DNA of 64,000 bases from Riemerella columbina (GTDB lineage Bacteria; Bacteroidota; Bacteroidia; Flavobacteriales; Weeksellaceae): positions 1,302,001 through 1,366,000 of the forward strand of contig NZ_CP103950.1 of NCBI RefSeq assembly GCF_030517065.1. The letters run 5' to 3'. The stretch's first letter is position 1, and every line of letters starts with the position of its first letter. The notes under the pieces are model-generated. The model had not been told where the DNA came from and did not search any database. It was given only the letters and a program-made list of their open reading frames with translations. The position numbers were made by a program, and so were the translations under genes. Shown in pieces: positions 16,353-25,330 of the stretch.

Positions 16353-17435
16353 ATGAATAAAAAAACAGCCTTATTTAACAAACACATCGCCTTAGGGGCG
16401 AAAATGGTCCCTTTCGCTGGTTTTGAAATGCCAGTACAATACACGGGCGTTACCGAAGAACACTTTGCTGTAAGAGAGAAAGTCGGCATTTTTGATGTCT
16501 CGCATATGGGACAATTTTTCATAGAAGGAAAAACCGCAAAAGATTTATTGCAATGGGTGACTTCTAACAATATAGAGGCTCTACAAGATGGCAAAGCCCA
16601 ATATTCTTGCCTTCCGAATGGTAAAGGCGGCATTGTAGATGATTTAATTGTCTATAAAATGAATAATGAGCGCTATTTTGTGGTCGTAAATGCCTCTAAT
16701 ATTGAAAAAGATTGGCAACACATTTCTCAATATAATGAGCAATTTGGTGCTAAAATGACCAATGTTTCTGATGAAATGTCGCTCATCGCTATCCAAGGGC
16801 CTAAAGCGGTAGAAACGCTACAAAAACTCACGCCTGTTAACCTTTCGGAAATTCCGTATTACCACTTTACCGTGGGTACAGTAGATGGCGTGGGAGAGGT
16901 CATCATCTCTAATACAGGCTATACGGGCAGTGGCGGCTTTGAGATTTATTTTAAAAACGAATATGCTGAGCAGATTTGGGATGCCCTAACCCAAGCCGGC
17001 GAAGCCTTTGGGCTTATCCCTTGTGGTTTAGCGGCACGCGATACTTTGAGGTTAGAAAAAGGGTTCTGCCTCTATGGTAACGATATTGATGATACCACCT
17101 CGCCATTGGAAGCTGGTTTAGGCTGGATTACCAAACTGGATACAGAGTTTGTAGACCGAGATTTCCTCGCAGCGCAAAAAGAGGCTGGCATCACCAAAAA
17201 ATTAGTCGGTTTTGAGATGCAAGAAAAAGCCATCCCAAGGCATGGTTACGCCGTGGTAGATGCCGAAGGTAATACGATAGGCAGGGTTACTTCTGGAACG
17301 ATGAGCCCAATGAAAAAAGTCGGAATTGGGTTAGCCTATGTGGCAAAACCGCACTTTAAAATCGGTAGTGAGATTTTTATTCAAATTAGAAATAAAAATA
17401 TCCCTGCCCAAGTGGTTAAAATTCCATTTGTATAA
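16353..17435 (+). CDS. gcvT: Glycine cleavage system aminomethyltransferase (T protein)
   Basis: A 360-residue tetrahydrofolate-dependent enzyme of glycine cleavage. It shows [13 protein letters not shown], the FDVSHMGQF motif, [16 protein letters not shown] and the C-terminal [16 protein letters not shown]. Length is standard. The gcvH and gcvP genes are not in the window, as is common in this class. Confidence 0.95.
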   Translation: MNKKTALFNKHIALGAKMVPFAGFEMPVQYTGVTEEHFAVREKVGIFDVSHMGQFFIEGKTAKDLLQWVTSNNIEALQDGKAQYSCLPNGKGGIVDDLIVYKMNNERYFVVVNASNIEKDWQHISQYNEQFGAKMTNVSDEMSLIAIQGPKAVETLQKLTPVNLSEIPYYHFTVGTVDGVGEVIISNTGYTGSGGFEIYFKNEYAEQIWDALTQAGEAFGLIPCGLAARDTLRLEKGFCLYGNDIDDTTSPLEAGLGWITKLDTEFVDRDFLAAQKEAGITKKLVGFEMQEKAIPRHGYAVVDAEGNTIGRVTSGTMSPMKKVGIGLAYVAKPHFKIGSEIFIQIRNKNIPAQVVKIPFV

Positions 17436-17443
17436 AAACAAAC

Positions 17444-17480
17444 GCCCTCTGAGCATCGTTTCAGAGGGCATTTTGTTTTT
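17444..17480 (+). terminator. Intrinsic terminator after gcvT
   Basis: GCCCTCTGA (17444-17452) pairs perfectly with TCAGAGGGC (17461-17469) and is followed by TTTTGTTTTTT. It sits between convergent genes. Confidence 0.9.
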
Positions 17481-18259
17481 TATTCAATTTCATCTAAATC
17501 GCCAGAAACGCCTAATCCAAAAAGGGCAAAATCATATTTGGCAGGATCTTGAGCGTCCCATTTTCTGATGGTTTGGTCTAAGGCTTCCACGGTTTTCCAA
17601 TCGTTTTGTTTTCGGGTGAGAATGCCTAATTTTCGGGCAATATTTCCCGTGTGTACATCTAACGGAATGGATAAATGGGCAGGATTTAAGCGCGTCCAAA
17701 TTCCAAAATCTACGCCACGCTGGTCTGTTCTGACCATCCAACGAAGGTACATCATCAGCCGTTTAGCCGCCGAGTTTTTATAAGTGGAACTGATGTGCTT
17801 ATGACTGCGGTGGGACTCTTCGCCTAAAAATTGGGTTCTAAAGCGCTCCAAGGCGTGATAAAAATTGGTCTCGTTAGGAAGCATCAAAAATAAATCTTCC
17901 AAAGAGGGATATTGCTGATAAACCACTTTCATCCTCTTCATAAAATGAACAAAATCAGCACTGTGGAAAGTCCGATGCAAAGCTCTATCGCCGATGTTTT
18001 TTAAATCGGATTCGGTATGGTTTAGTACAAAATCGTAAGGGTTGTTCCCCATAATATTGAGGATGTTTTCCGCACTTTTGATAATGGATTTACGGTTACC
18101 CCAAGCGATGGTGGCAGCTAAAAAACCTGTAATTTCCACATCTTGCCTAACCGTAAAACGATGCGGAATCTGGATGGGATCGTCATGAATAAAATCTGGA
18201 TGGTTATAGTGGTCTGCCTTTTCATCCAAAAAATCTTTCAGTTCTTGTTCTCTCATCAT
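17480..18259 (-). CDS. TIGR02757 (DUF2400) family protein
   Basis: A 259-residue protein of a widespread Bacteroidota family. Landmarks are HDDPIQIPHRF near residue 25, FLAATIAWGNRKSI, a GNNPYDFVLNHTESD segment, KRLMMYLRWMVR and PLDVHTGNIARKLGI. The last two resemble the helix-hairpin-helix DNA-glycosylase fold, which hints at nucleic-acid binding, but no function is established to my knowledge. It starts directly after the rnz stop codon, so the two are one operon. Confidence 0.85.
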   Translation of the reverse strand: MMREQELKDFLDEKADHYNHPDFIHDDPIQIPHRFTVRQDVEITGFLAATIAWGNRKSIIKSAENILNIMGNNPYDFVLNHTESDLKNIGDRALHRTFHSADFVHFMKRMKVVYQQYPSLEDLFLMLPNETNFYHALERFRTQFLGEESHRSHKHISSTYKNSAAKRLMMYLRWMVRTDQRGVDFGIWTRLNPAHLSIPLDVHTGNIARKLGILTRKQNDWKTVEALDQTIRKWDAQDPAKYDFALFGLGVSGDLDEIE

Positions 18260-19174
18260 TTATAGTGGAATAGCCTCCAACGCCTTTGGGAGGTAGGTTT
18301 CTGGAAAAATCTGGCGTGCCTCATCGGTAAAAACGCTTAAATCCGAATAGCGGTTAGAGAAATGCCCTAAAATCAACTTTTTCACTTGGGCTTTTTGGGC
18401 TATGGTAGCCGCTTCTTTCGCCGTGCTGTGCCCTGTGTAGTCCGCCATATCTTTCAGTTCGTGTAAAAAGGTCGCCTCGTGGTAGAGCACATCTACGCCC
18501 TCAATTATCGGAATAATGGATTCTAAATAGCGGGTATCACTGCAAAAAGCATAAGCAATGGAAGGCTCTGGCGGCAGCGTTAGAACTTCATTTTTTAGGA
18601 TAAAACCATCAGAGAGTTCAAAATCTTTACCTTTTTTAAGTTGATGATAATCACAAACTTGTATTTCTGGATATTTTTTAATTTCTTCAATATTAAGGCG
18701 GCGTTCTTTGGGTTTTTCTCTAAACAAATAGCCGTTACAATAAATCCTATGATCCAGCGGAATGGTATAAACTTCCACCTTGGCATCTTCATACACTTTC
18801 ACCGATTGATGCCCTTCTAACTCGTGATAAATGACCTCAAAACCTCTGTGGGTTTCGGTGATGTTAAAAATGGTTTCCAGCATTTCTTTAATGCCCTTAG
18901 GTCCGTAGATGTGCAGCGGATTTTCTCTGCCCAAAAGCCTAAAAGATGCCACCAAACCAGGCAACCCAAAGCAATGGTCACCATGGAGATGCGAAATAAA
19001 AATATGATTGATTTTAGAAAATTTAGCCTTGGCTTTGCGGAGCTGTACCTGTGTGCCCTCGCCGCAGTCTATCAAAAAATAGCGCTCTTGCATTTCTAAA
19101 AGTTGTGCCGTGGGCGATGAGTTGACCGTGGGAATTGCGGAATTAAAGCCTAATATCGTTAATTGTGCACTCAA
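18260..19174 (-). CDS. rnz: Ribonuclease Z
   Basis: A 304-residue metallo-beta-lactamase-fold endonuclease that processes tRNA 3' ends. The zinc motif is HLHGDHCFGLPGL (~61-73); further ligands lie in ICDYHQ-type and HEATF/HSTAKEA segments, and GHFSNRY gives the final His. The N-terminus has the family's NSSPTAQLLEMQERYFLIDCGEGTQ. It is followed without a gap by the TIGR02757 gene. Confidence 0.94.
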   Translation of the reverse strand: MSAQLTILGFNSAIPTVNSSPTAQLLEMQERYFLIDCGEGTQVQLRKAKAKFSKINHIFISHLHGDHCFGLPGLVASFRLLGRENPLHIYGPKGIKEMLETIFNITETHRGFEVIYHELEGHQSVKVYEDAKVEVYTIPLDHRIYCNGYLFREKPKERRLNIEEIKKYPEIQVCDYHQLKKGKDFELSDGFILKNEVLTLPPEPSIAYAFCSDTRYLESIIPIIEGVDVLYHEATFLHELKDMADYTGHSTAKEAATIAQKAQVKKLILGHFSNRYSDLSVFTDEARQIFPETYLPKALEAIPL

Positions 19175-19220
19175 TGGAATTGTTTTTTAAGTCTTGACAA
19201 AGGTCGGCAAAATTTATCAA

Positions 19221-19793
19221 CTATTCAAGGTTTCTCAGTAATTTATCAAGAGCTCTCCTGCGATGGCTTATAGCGTTTTTCTCTTCGGGTGCCATTTCTG
19301 CAAAGGTTTTGGTGTAGCCTTCTGGGACAAAAATAGGATCATAACCGAAGCCTTGATGTCCTAAATGTTCGTTCAAAATCTGCCCCTCTACTCTACCCTC
19401 AAAATACTGAATACCAGAGCTATCAATCGCACAAAGCACCGTAATAAAATAAGCTTTGCGGTGGTCTATGCCTTTCATTTCCTCTAAAACTTTAGCGATA
19501 TTGGCTTCAAAATTATGGTCGCCAGCGTACCTTGCGGAATAAATCCCTGGGCGACCATCTAACGCCTCCACTACCAGACCGCTATCATCACCGATGCTCA
19601 AAAGTCCTGTCTTCTCAAAGCAATATTTTGCCTTAATGAGGGCATTTTCCTCAAAAGATTGACCATCCTCCACGATTTCATCGTACAGTTGATAGTCGGT
19701 TAGGCTTTTCACCTCAAAATCTGAACCTAAAATTTGCTGTATTTCGGCTTTTTTATGCTCGTTGTGTGTTGCGATAAGTATTTCTTTAGCCAT
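19221..19793 (-). CDS. rdgB: Non-canonical purine NTP pyrophosphatase (RdgB/HAM1)
   Basis: A 190-residue house-cleaning enzyme hydrolysing dITP and XTP to the monophosphates. Motifs are IATHNEHKKAEIQQIL at the N-terminus, GDDSGLVVEALDGRPGIYSARYAG in the middle, and GFGYDPIFVPEGYTKTFAEM plus SHRRRALDKL at the end. It is 13 bases downstream of the CPBP protease gene, so co-transcription is likely. Confidence 0.95.
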   Translation of the reverse strand: MAKEILIATHNEHKKAEIQQILGSDFEVKSLTDYQLYDEIVEDGQSFEENALIKAKYCFEKTGLLSIGDDSGLVVEALDGRPGIYSARYAGDHNFEANIAKVLEEMKGIDHRKAYFITVLCAIDSSGIQYFEGRVEGQILNEHLGHQGFGYDPIFVPEGYTKTFAEMAPEEKNAISHRRRALDKLLRNLE

Positions 19794-19806
19794 AAATGAT
19801 TATTTT

Positions 19807-20640
19807 TTATTTTTCAATATGATGGATTTTTCTATGCATAAACAAATAATAAAATCCACCGAAAATTAGTATTCCGACAAAAAATCCGAACCATAGATTG
19901 AGACCCAGCCATTCTGCCAAGGTTTCTTTATCCGAATAAAACATCATCAAAAAAGAAAGTAAATTATTAAACGCGTGCAGTAAAATGGGCAATAGTATAG
20001 ATTTGGTTTTGTAATATGCCAAGCCCAGTACCAAGCCCAACATCGCCGCACCAATAAATTGCCAAGGGTTGCCATGCACCAAACCAAAAATTAACGCCGA
20101 AAGAAAAATAGCTTGTTTAGGTGCCAGCCCTTTATTGATAAGCCCTCGCTGGATAATGCCTCGGAATAAAATTTCTTCTAACAGCGGCGCCAACCCTACT
20201 ATCATAATGAACATCCCCACTGATTCTGCCTGCATTTGTTTAAAAATACCATTAACATAACTATACCACTCTGCCAGCCAGCCTTCCGAAGTAGGGACAA
20301 GCGCCGCAATGCTCTCGGAAATTAAGGTCATTCCTAACATCATAAAAAATGGCAAAATATAGTCTAAAACAGGTAATTTTTTGAAGCTAAAACTTAGCGG
20401 TCGCCCTGTTTGCTTCCGAACGACAAAATAATCAAACGTCACAATAGGTACACCCATACTCAGGATAAAACTGAGCATCATAAAACCCATACCATACTGA
20501 ATATCAGTCTTAAATATAAACATATCCAGCACCATAATCAGCGACAATACCAACTGTACCAATAGATAGGAAATGATGATGACACCCACGCCAGTTCCTG
20601 TAAGAGTGAATTTATTCTGCATCTGTTTATTTTTTGACAA
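19807..20640 (-). CDS. CPBP-family intramembrane glutamic endopeptidase
   Basis: A 277-residue protein with about eight membrane helices and the Abi/CAAX-protease motifs: EEILFRGIIQRGL (paired Glu and Arg), FGLVHGNPWQF (His) and ILLHAFNNLLSF (His/Asn). Family members are membrane-embedded proteases with roles in prenyl-protein processing or bacteriocin self-protection; the substrate cannot be told. It leads an operon with rdgB. Confidence 0.88.
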   Translation of the reverse strand: MSKNKQMQNKFTLTGTGVGVIIISYLLVQLVLSLIMVLDMFIFKTDIQYGMGFMMLSFILSMGVPIVTFDYFVVRKQTGRPLSFSFKKLPVLDYILPFFMMLGMTLISESIAALVPTSEGWLAEWYSYVNGIFKQMQAESVGMFIMIVGLAPLLEEILFRGIIQRGLINKGLAPKQAIFLSALIFGLVHGNPWQFIGAAMLGLVLGLAYYKTKSILLPILLHAFNNLLSFLMMFYSDKETLAEWLGLNLWFGFFVGILIFGGFYYLFMHRKIHHIEK

Positions 20641-20748
20641 ATATATTAAATTATGTGATACCGCGCGGCATCGCTGCCCATCCTATAACCGTGCGGCTTT
20701 AATCTTTAAGTATTTTTTTATCTTTGTGGCAAAATAGAAATTAAATCA

Positions 20749-21876
20749 ATGAAGAACATACTCACTACCGCGTTTTTAAGCCTTGTTGCAATGCCGCTAT
20801 GGTCGCAAGTTTCTCCTGACTACCAAGATCATTTCAGCTTTGAAACTTATAAAGACCGCGTTATTTTTATACAAACCAAAATCCAAAATCAGCCGCTCTC
20901 TTTTTTCTTTGATACGGGCGCTACCACTTCTTTATTAGACCAAAATACTGCCGAAAAACTCGGTATAAAGTCCAATCATCAGCAAGATGTCTCTGGTGCA
21001 GGCGGCAAAAAAAACTTATCATATGGCGCTGAACCAAGCGGTGGAAGTGGGAAAAACCTCGTTGACTGGGGTTAATTTAATTTTTGATGATTTAGCCGGT
21101 TTTAGAAAAAGTTTTGGTCGCCAGTTTGATGGGATTATCGGCAATGCTCTCCTCAGCCAATATAAAACGGAAATCAATTTTGACCAACATCAGTTTTATC
21201 TTTACCGTTTTGATACACCGCTCAATCTTGATGGTTATCAAGCAGTTCCGTTTGAGTTTAAAAATGGAATTCCTATTCCGCAGTTTGATATTGAGGTGAA
21301 AATCAACGGAAAAAACTACCAAGGTACCATTTTATTTGATAGCGGTGCGGGGCTCGCTCTGTTATTTAATGCGCCTTTTGCCGAAGAACACCAACTGCCC
21401 AATGCTGACCAAAAACGCCTAACTTCTTATTCTCAAAATCTTTCTAAAACCTCTGTTCCTAAGGATTTTATGGTGGAAGAGTTGCACTTTGGCGGTTATA
21501 CTTTTAAAGATTTTATCGTTTCTGCCTCTACCGATAAAGCGGGAGTGAGCGCTATAAAAAGCTATTTAGGCATTATGGGGCGGAAATTATCAACCGTTTT
21601 AACTTGGTGCTTGATTACGAGAAAAAAATATTTTACATTAAACCGAATTCCTTGTTTGATAAGGCGTTTAGGCTGCCACTCACAGGATTTACTTTAGAGG
21701 AGGAACAGGGCAAAATTCAGATTAAAAACATTCCTTTTTATCAAAAAGGATTGAGAAAAGGTGACCAAATTCTCTCTATCAATGGTAAAACTTGCTTAGA
21801 AACGATGGAAGAAGAACTCAAAAAAGGGGGCAAAAAGATGAAATTAAAGCACCTACTCTATCATCTTTTGAAATAG
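20749..21876 (+). pseudogene. Retropepsin-like aspartic protease with PDZ domain, broken by two frameshifts
   Basis: Three overlapping frames make one protein. Frame one has a signal peptide and FFFDTGATTSLLD (first Asp motif), ending at an A8 run (~21007-21014). Frame two continues as QFDGIIGNALL and GTILFDSGAGLALL (second Asp motif). Frame three, after a G4 run (~21577-21580), holds NRFN-LVLDYEKKIFY and a PDZ-like end (GLRKGDQILSINGK). Both shifts sit at homopolymers and each needs one base to restore the frame. The gene is either inactivated or carries sequencing errors. The coding sequence is otherwise clean, with no internal stops. Intact it would be ~370 residues, periplasmic. Confidence 0.85.
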
Positions 21877-21896
21877 CATATGAGCCTTTATAGATC

Positions 21897-21930
21897 AAAA
21901 AAGTTACCTTGATAAGGTAACTTTTTATTT
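21897..21930. terminator. Bidirectional terminator
   Basis: AAAAGTTACCTT (21899-21910) and AAGGTAACTTTT (21914-21925) form a perfect stem with a three-base loop; A and T runs on both sides suit both strands. Confidence 0.85.
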
Positions 21931-21947
21931 TGAGATGATAAAAAGGA

Positions 21948-22267
21948 TTACTTTTTATTCTTATCAAAACTCATCATCCATTGGATGCCGAAGCGGTCGG
22001 TAAGCATTCCGAAATAATCGCCCCAAAAAGTGTCCATAAGAGGCATCGTGATCGTGCCGCCCTCCGCAAGTTTTGCAAAAATATCATCGGCTTCCTCCTT
22101 AGAGTCGGCAGAAAGTGCCACCGAAAAATTATTGCCTTGTTGGAAAGTCGGAGCCCAATCGCCGAAACGCCCTACATAAGGGAACTCGCCTCCGAAAACA
22201 GATTGATAAAAGGTAAAAGCTTTTTCGCAATTACCATTGAAATTGAGATAAATGTTAGGTGTACCAT
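21948..22267 (-). pseudogene. VOC-family (PhnB-like glyoxalase fold) gene remnant
   Basis: Minus-strand reading gives NIYLNFNGNCEKAFTFYQSVFGGEFPYVGRFGDWAPTFQ (as two joined stretches), NFSVALSADSKEEADDIFAKLAEGG, TITMPLMDTFWGDYFGMLTDRF and GIQWMMSF before the stop. This is the PhnB/DUF1338-like VOC family. The usual ~30 residues between FPYVGR and GDWAPTFQ (the MHVSLPI...ILMGSD part) are missing. No ATG, GTG or TTG lies in frame before the homology; the nearest ATG (complement 22265-22267) is one base out of frame. I read this as a decayed gene. Confidence 0.7.
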
Positions 22268-22351
22268 TTTGTTTTATTTTTTGATTGGTTAAAGTATTAA
22301 AAAAGATTTAATGATTAAAAGATTCAATGATTTTTTATTCTAAATTTCGGC

Positions 22352-22711
22352 TTAGCGACAGATTTTTTCAATGCTTTTGCCTTTAGCTAGCTCATCAATA
22401 ATTTTATCCAAATAGCGGACTTTTTGGGTTAGCAGATTTTCAATCTCCTCCACCCGATAGCCACAAATGACACCTTTAATCAGCGAGGCATTGGGGTTCA
22501 ACTGGGCGCGTTCAAAAAAGGCTTCAAAAGTCAGTTGTTCATCAATCGCTTGTTGTAATTGTGGCTCATCAAACCCCGTGAGCCATTGGATAATTTGATG
22601 AAGTTCGGCTTGGCTACGCCCTTTGCTTTCTACTTTTTTGAGGTAATGTGGATAGACTTCGGCAAAGGTAAGCCGTGCTATTTTTTGGTTATGTTTCTCG
22701 GTGGGTTGCAT
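22352..22711 (-). CDS. DUF2200 family protein
   Basis: A 119-residue cytoplasmic protein starting MQPTEKHNQKIARLTFAEVYPHYL, with ELHQIIQWLTGFDE, LTFEAFFERAQLNPNASLIKGVICGYRVEEI and LMQKVRYLDKI-like end. I recognise the DUF2200 pattern. No biochemical role is known to me. It stands alone. Confidence 0.85.
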   Translation of the reverse strand: MQPTEKHNQKIARLTFAEVYPHYLKKVESKGRSQAELHQIIQWLTGFDEPQLQQAIDEQLTFEAFFERAQLNPNASLIKGVICGYRVEEIENLLTQKVRYLDKIIDELAKGKSIEKICR

Positions 22712-22780
22712 TTGCTATTTTGATTAAAAAACTAAAATTTCACAATAAACCCTCACCAAAATAGCGAGGGTCGTTGTGTT

Positions 22781-23830
22781 TTATTTAATATAAATGGTTT
22801 CGTTCATATCGGCATAGCTTTTCAGCTCGTGGTGGGTAAAACCTTGGTCTTTCATCCAATCATCGCTATAAACTTTGCTGATGTATCTGGAGCCGTGGTC
22901 TGGGTAAATGAGCACCACCACATCATCTTCTTTAAATGGATGCTCCTGCGCGTATTGCAACAAGGCTTGCGTAACCGCCCCTGTGGTGTAACCGCCCATA
23001 ATGCCTTCTTTAAGCGCGACTTCGCGGGTTCTGTATGCGCTGTCTTCATCATTCACGCGGACAAAAGTATCAATTAAATCAAACCTAAGCGCCCCAGGTA
23101 TTAAGTTTTTCCCTAAACCTTCTATTTGGTAAGAATGGATTTCTTCTTTGTTGATTTCCCCTGTCTCGTGGTAGGTTTTTAGGATAGATCCATCGGCATC
23201 TACACCAATGATTTTAATGTCTGGATTTTGCTCTTTTAAAAACTTCGCAGAGCCCGAAAGCGTGCCTCCTGTCCCTGTACAAGCGATAAGATGCGTGATT
23301 TTGCCTTTCGTTTGTTCCCAAATTTCTGGACCTGTAGAGGTATAGTGGGCATCTATATTTAACTCGTTGAAATACTGATTGATATAGATAGAATTAGGCG
23401 TTTCTGCCGCTATTCTCTTCGCTACTTCGTAATAAGAGCGTGGGTCGTCCGCTGGCACATTGGCAGGGCACACATAAACTTTGGCACCCAAGGCTTTAAG
23501 GTAGGCAATTTTTTCAGGCTTGGTTTTATCACTCACAGAAAGAATACACTGATAACCTTTGATAATGCTGACCATTGCGATAGAAAATCCAGTGTTTCCA
23601 GAGGTGGTTTCTACAATAGTGGCACCTGGTTTTAGGAGTCCTTTTTTCTCGGCTTGTTCTATAATGTGAAGTGCAATTCTATCTTTTGTAGAATGCCCAG
23701 GATTGGCAGATTCTAACTTAGCATAGACCTTGGCACTGATGTTTTTTGTAATTTGGTTGAGTTTAATCATAGGGGTGTTCCCTATCATTTCCAAAATATT
23801 ATCATAAACCTGATTGTCCATATCATTCAT
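22781..23830 (-). CDS. PLP-dependent cysteine synthase / cystathionine beta-synthase-like enzyme
   Basis: A 349-residue fold-type II PLP enzyme. GNTPMIKLNQ opens the domain, the PLP lysine lies in NPGHSTKDR (~47), TSGNTGFSIAM binds the substrate carboxylate and GTGGTLSG binds the phosphate. Family members make cysteine from O-acetylserine and sulfide or cystathionine from serine and homocysteine. No CBS regulatory pair follows the catalytic core. A minus-strand TAACTTTG (complement 23852-23859) just upstream is a likely promoter element. Confidence 0.9.
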   Translation of the reverse strand: MNDMDNQVYDNILEMIGNTPMIKLNQITKNISAKVYAKLESANPGHSTKDRIALHIIEQAEKKGLLKPGATIVETTSGNTGFSIAMVSIIKGYQCILSVSDKTKPEKIAYLKALGAKVYVCPANVPADDPRSYYEVAKRIAAETPNSIYINQYFNELNIDAHYTSTGPEIWEQTKGKITHLIACTGTGGTLSGSAKFLKEQNPDIKIIGVDADGSILKTYHETGEINKEEIHSYQIEGLGKNLIPGALRFDLIDTFVRVNDEDSAYRTREVALKEGIMGGYTTGAVTQALLQYAQEHPFKEDDVVVLIYPDHGSRYISKVYSDDWMKDQGFTHHELKSYADMNETIYIK

Positions 23831-24034
23831 TTCTCAAAAAAACTGGGTGCAAAGTTAGTAAAAAATTAAAAATACCACTATTAAATGAGCGTTTAATTTT
23901 CAAGCTCTATTTTATACTTTATTATCACGGTGCAGACTTATAAAAATCTGTTAATTTAAACGAGAAATAAGGCTATTACAAAAAGAAATATTAACTTTGC
24001 CATAATTATAAAAAATTAAAATCAACTTATTACA

Positions 24035-25084
24035 ATGATAAAACAATTCGCTACATTCGGGCTTTTAGCCTTGGCACTTACAGCCTGCAACAAGAATAAA
24101 GAAACCAAAGTTGTCATCAATAAAGAAACAGGAAAGGCAGAAACCATCGCTGTAGAGCAACCACAGGAAGAAACTGCCAAAATTCCAGAAGTGAAGCCTG
24201 CCATCACTGATTCTGCAGGGATTTATTCCGTAAAATTTCACTTAGAGCAAGGGAAAACTTATCCCCTCACTTCGTTTCAGAAAGATATTACCACCGTGAA
24301 AGACCCTACAGGAAAGACCATGAGCGCTACACAAGAGATGACGGATGAAATTACTTTTACCGTAAATGGCATAGAAAATGGCGTTTATAATATTACCGTT
24401 AATCTGGTGGGGAAAGTCAATAAAACCTCGGCACAAGGCAAAACTGTGGTGGTAGACACCAAAAAAGCCGCCCCTAAGGAAGAACAACTCAAAGCGATGT
24501 GGACGGTCAACAAAGCCCTTTCTGGCAACCAACTTCAGCTCAAAATGAACGAATCTGGCGAGGTGCTATCCATTGCTGGTTTTGATGCCATCTATAAAAA
24601 AATAGAACAACAGACCGCCAGCTTAATCAAAGATGCCAAACAAAGAAAAGAGTTTATAGAAGGCTTTAAACAAGGTTTTAATGAAAAAATGTTTAAAGAG
24701 CAATTTACCAAAAGCCTCAACATTCTCCCTAAAAAAGGCGCTAAGATTGGGCAATCTTGGACAGAAACCGAAAATCTAACCCCTGATGGCAAACTCAAAC
24801 TGACCACTACTTATACTTTGTCTAATGTCACTGGAGATCAGGCGGAAATCAACATTAAAGGTGGTATTCCTAAAAAATCGGAGAGTAAAAAGCAAGAAGG
24901 CATCACGCATAGCATCAGCATAGAAGGCAACCAAAGCGGAAAAATTGTCTTAGATGCTCACTCTGGCTGGGTGCTCACTTCTAAACAAACCATGACCACC
25001 ACGCAGAAAGAAAGCCTTTCCGATGGTAAGCAAAGCCAAACGATGACGCAAACCACCAATTCCAGTGTAACCCTTAACCCTTAA
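24035..25084 (+). CDS. DUF6263-like lipoprotein
   Basis: A 349-residue lipoprotein: signal peptide with lipobox LALTACN (Cys18), a charged linker, then a beta-rich domain (YSVKFHLEQGKTYPLTSFQK to the C-terminus) with Thr/Lys-rich stretches and ITVNLVGKVNKTSAQ, KKGAKIGQSW and GIPKKSESKK segments. The pattern fits the DUF6263 family, whose role is unknown. TAACTTTG at 23992-23999 is a probable -7 element. The DUF4834 gene follows after 9 bases. Confidence 0.75.
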   Translation: MIKQFATFGLLALALTACNKNKETKVVINKETGKAETIAVEQPQEETAKIPEVKPAITDSAGIYSVKFHLEQGKTYPLTSFQKDITTVKDPTGKTMSATQEMTDEITFTVNGIENGVYNITVNLVGKVNKTSAQGKTVVVDTKKAAPKEEQLKAMWTVNKALSGNQLQLKMNESGEVLSIAGFDAIYKKIEQQTASLIKDAKQRKEFIEGFKQGFNEKMFKEQFTKSLNILPKKGAKIGQSWTETENLTPDGKLKLTTTYTLSNVTGDQAEINIKGGIPKKSESKKQEGITHSISIEGNQSGKIVLDAHSGWVLTSKQTMTTTQKESLSDGKQSQTMTQTTNSSVTLNP

Positions 25085-25093
25085 AACCACTTA

Positions 25094-25324
25094 ATGATGA
25101 AGTATATTTTGGAGCTTATTCTGACCACCATTGTGATTTTTTTCGTGTGGAATATTCTTAAACGCCTATTTTTCAATCAGTTTTATCAATATTTTCCGCA
25201 TCAGAAGAATCAAAATAAAACCAATCATCCTCAGCAAAAAGGCGAAAAAAATAAAACTTCAAACCTCAATTGGGATGCCGAAACTGTAGACTACGAGGAG
25301 GTAAAAGATTCATCTAACCGCTGA
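25094..25324 (+). CDS. DUF4834-like small membrane protein
   Basis: 76 residues: one N-terminal membrane helix (YILELILTTIVIFFVWNIL) and a polar tail rich in Lys, Asn and Gln that ends in WDAETVDYEEVKD. This matches the short flavobacterial DUF4834 proteins, which often precede YfhO genes. Here the YfhO gene starts six bases after the stop. Function unknown. Confidence 0.75.
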   Translation: MMKYILELILTTIVIFFVWNILKRLFFNQFYQYFPHQKNQNKTNHPQQKGEKNKTSNLNWDAETVDYEEVKDSSNR

Positions 25325-25330
25325 TATTTT

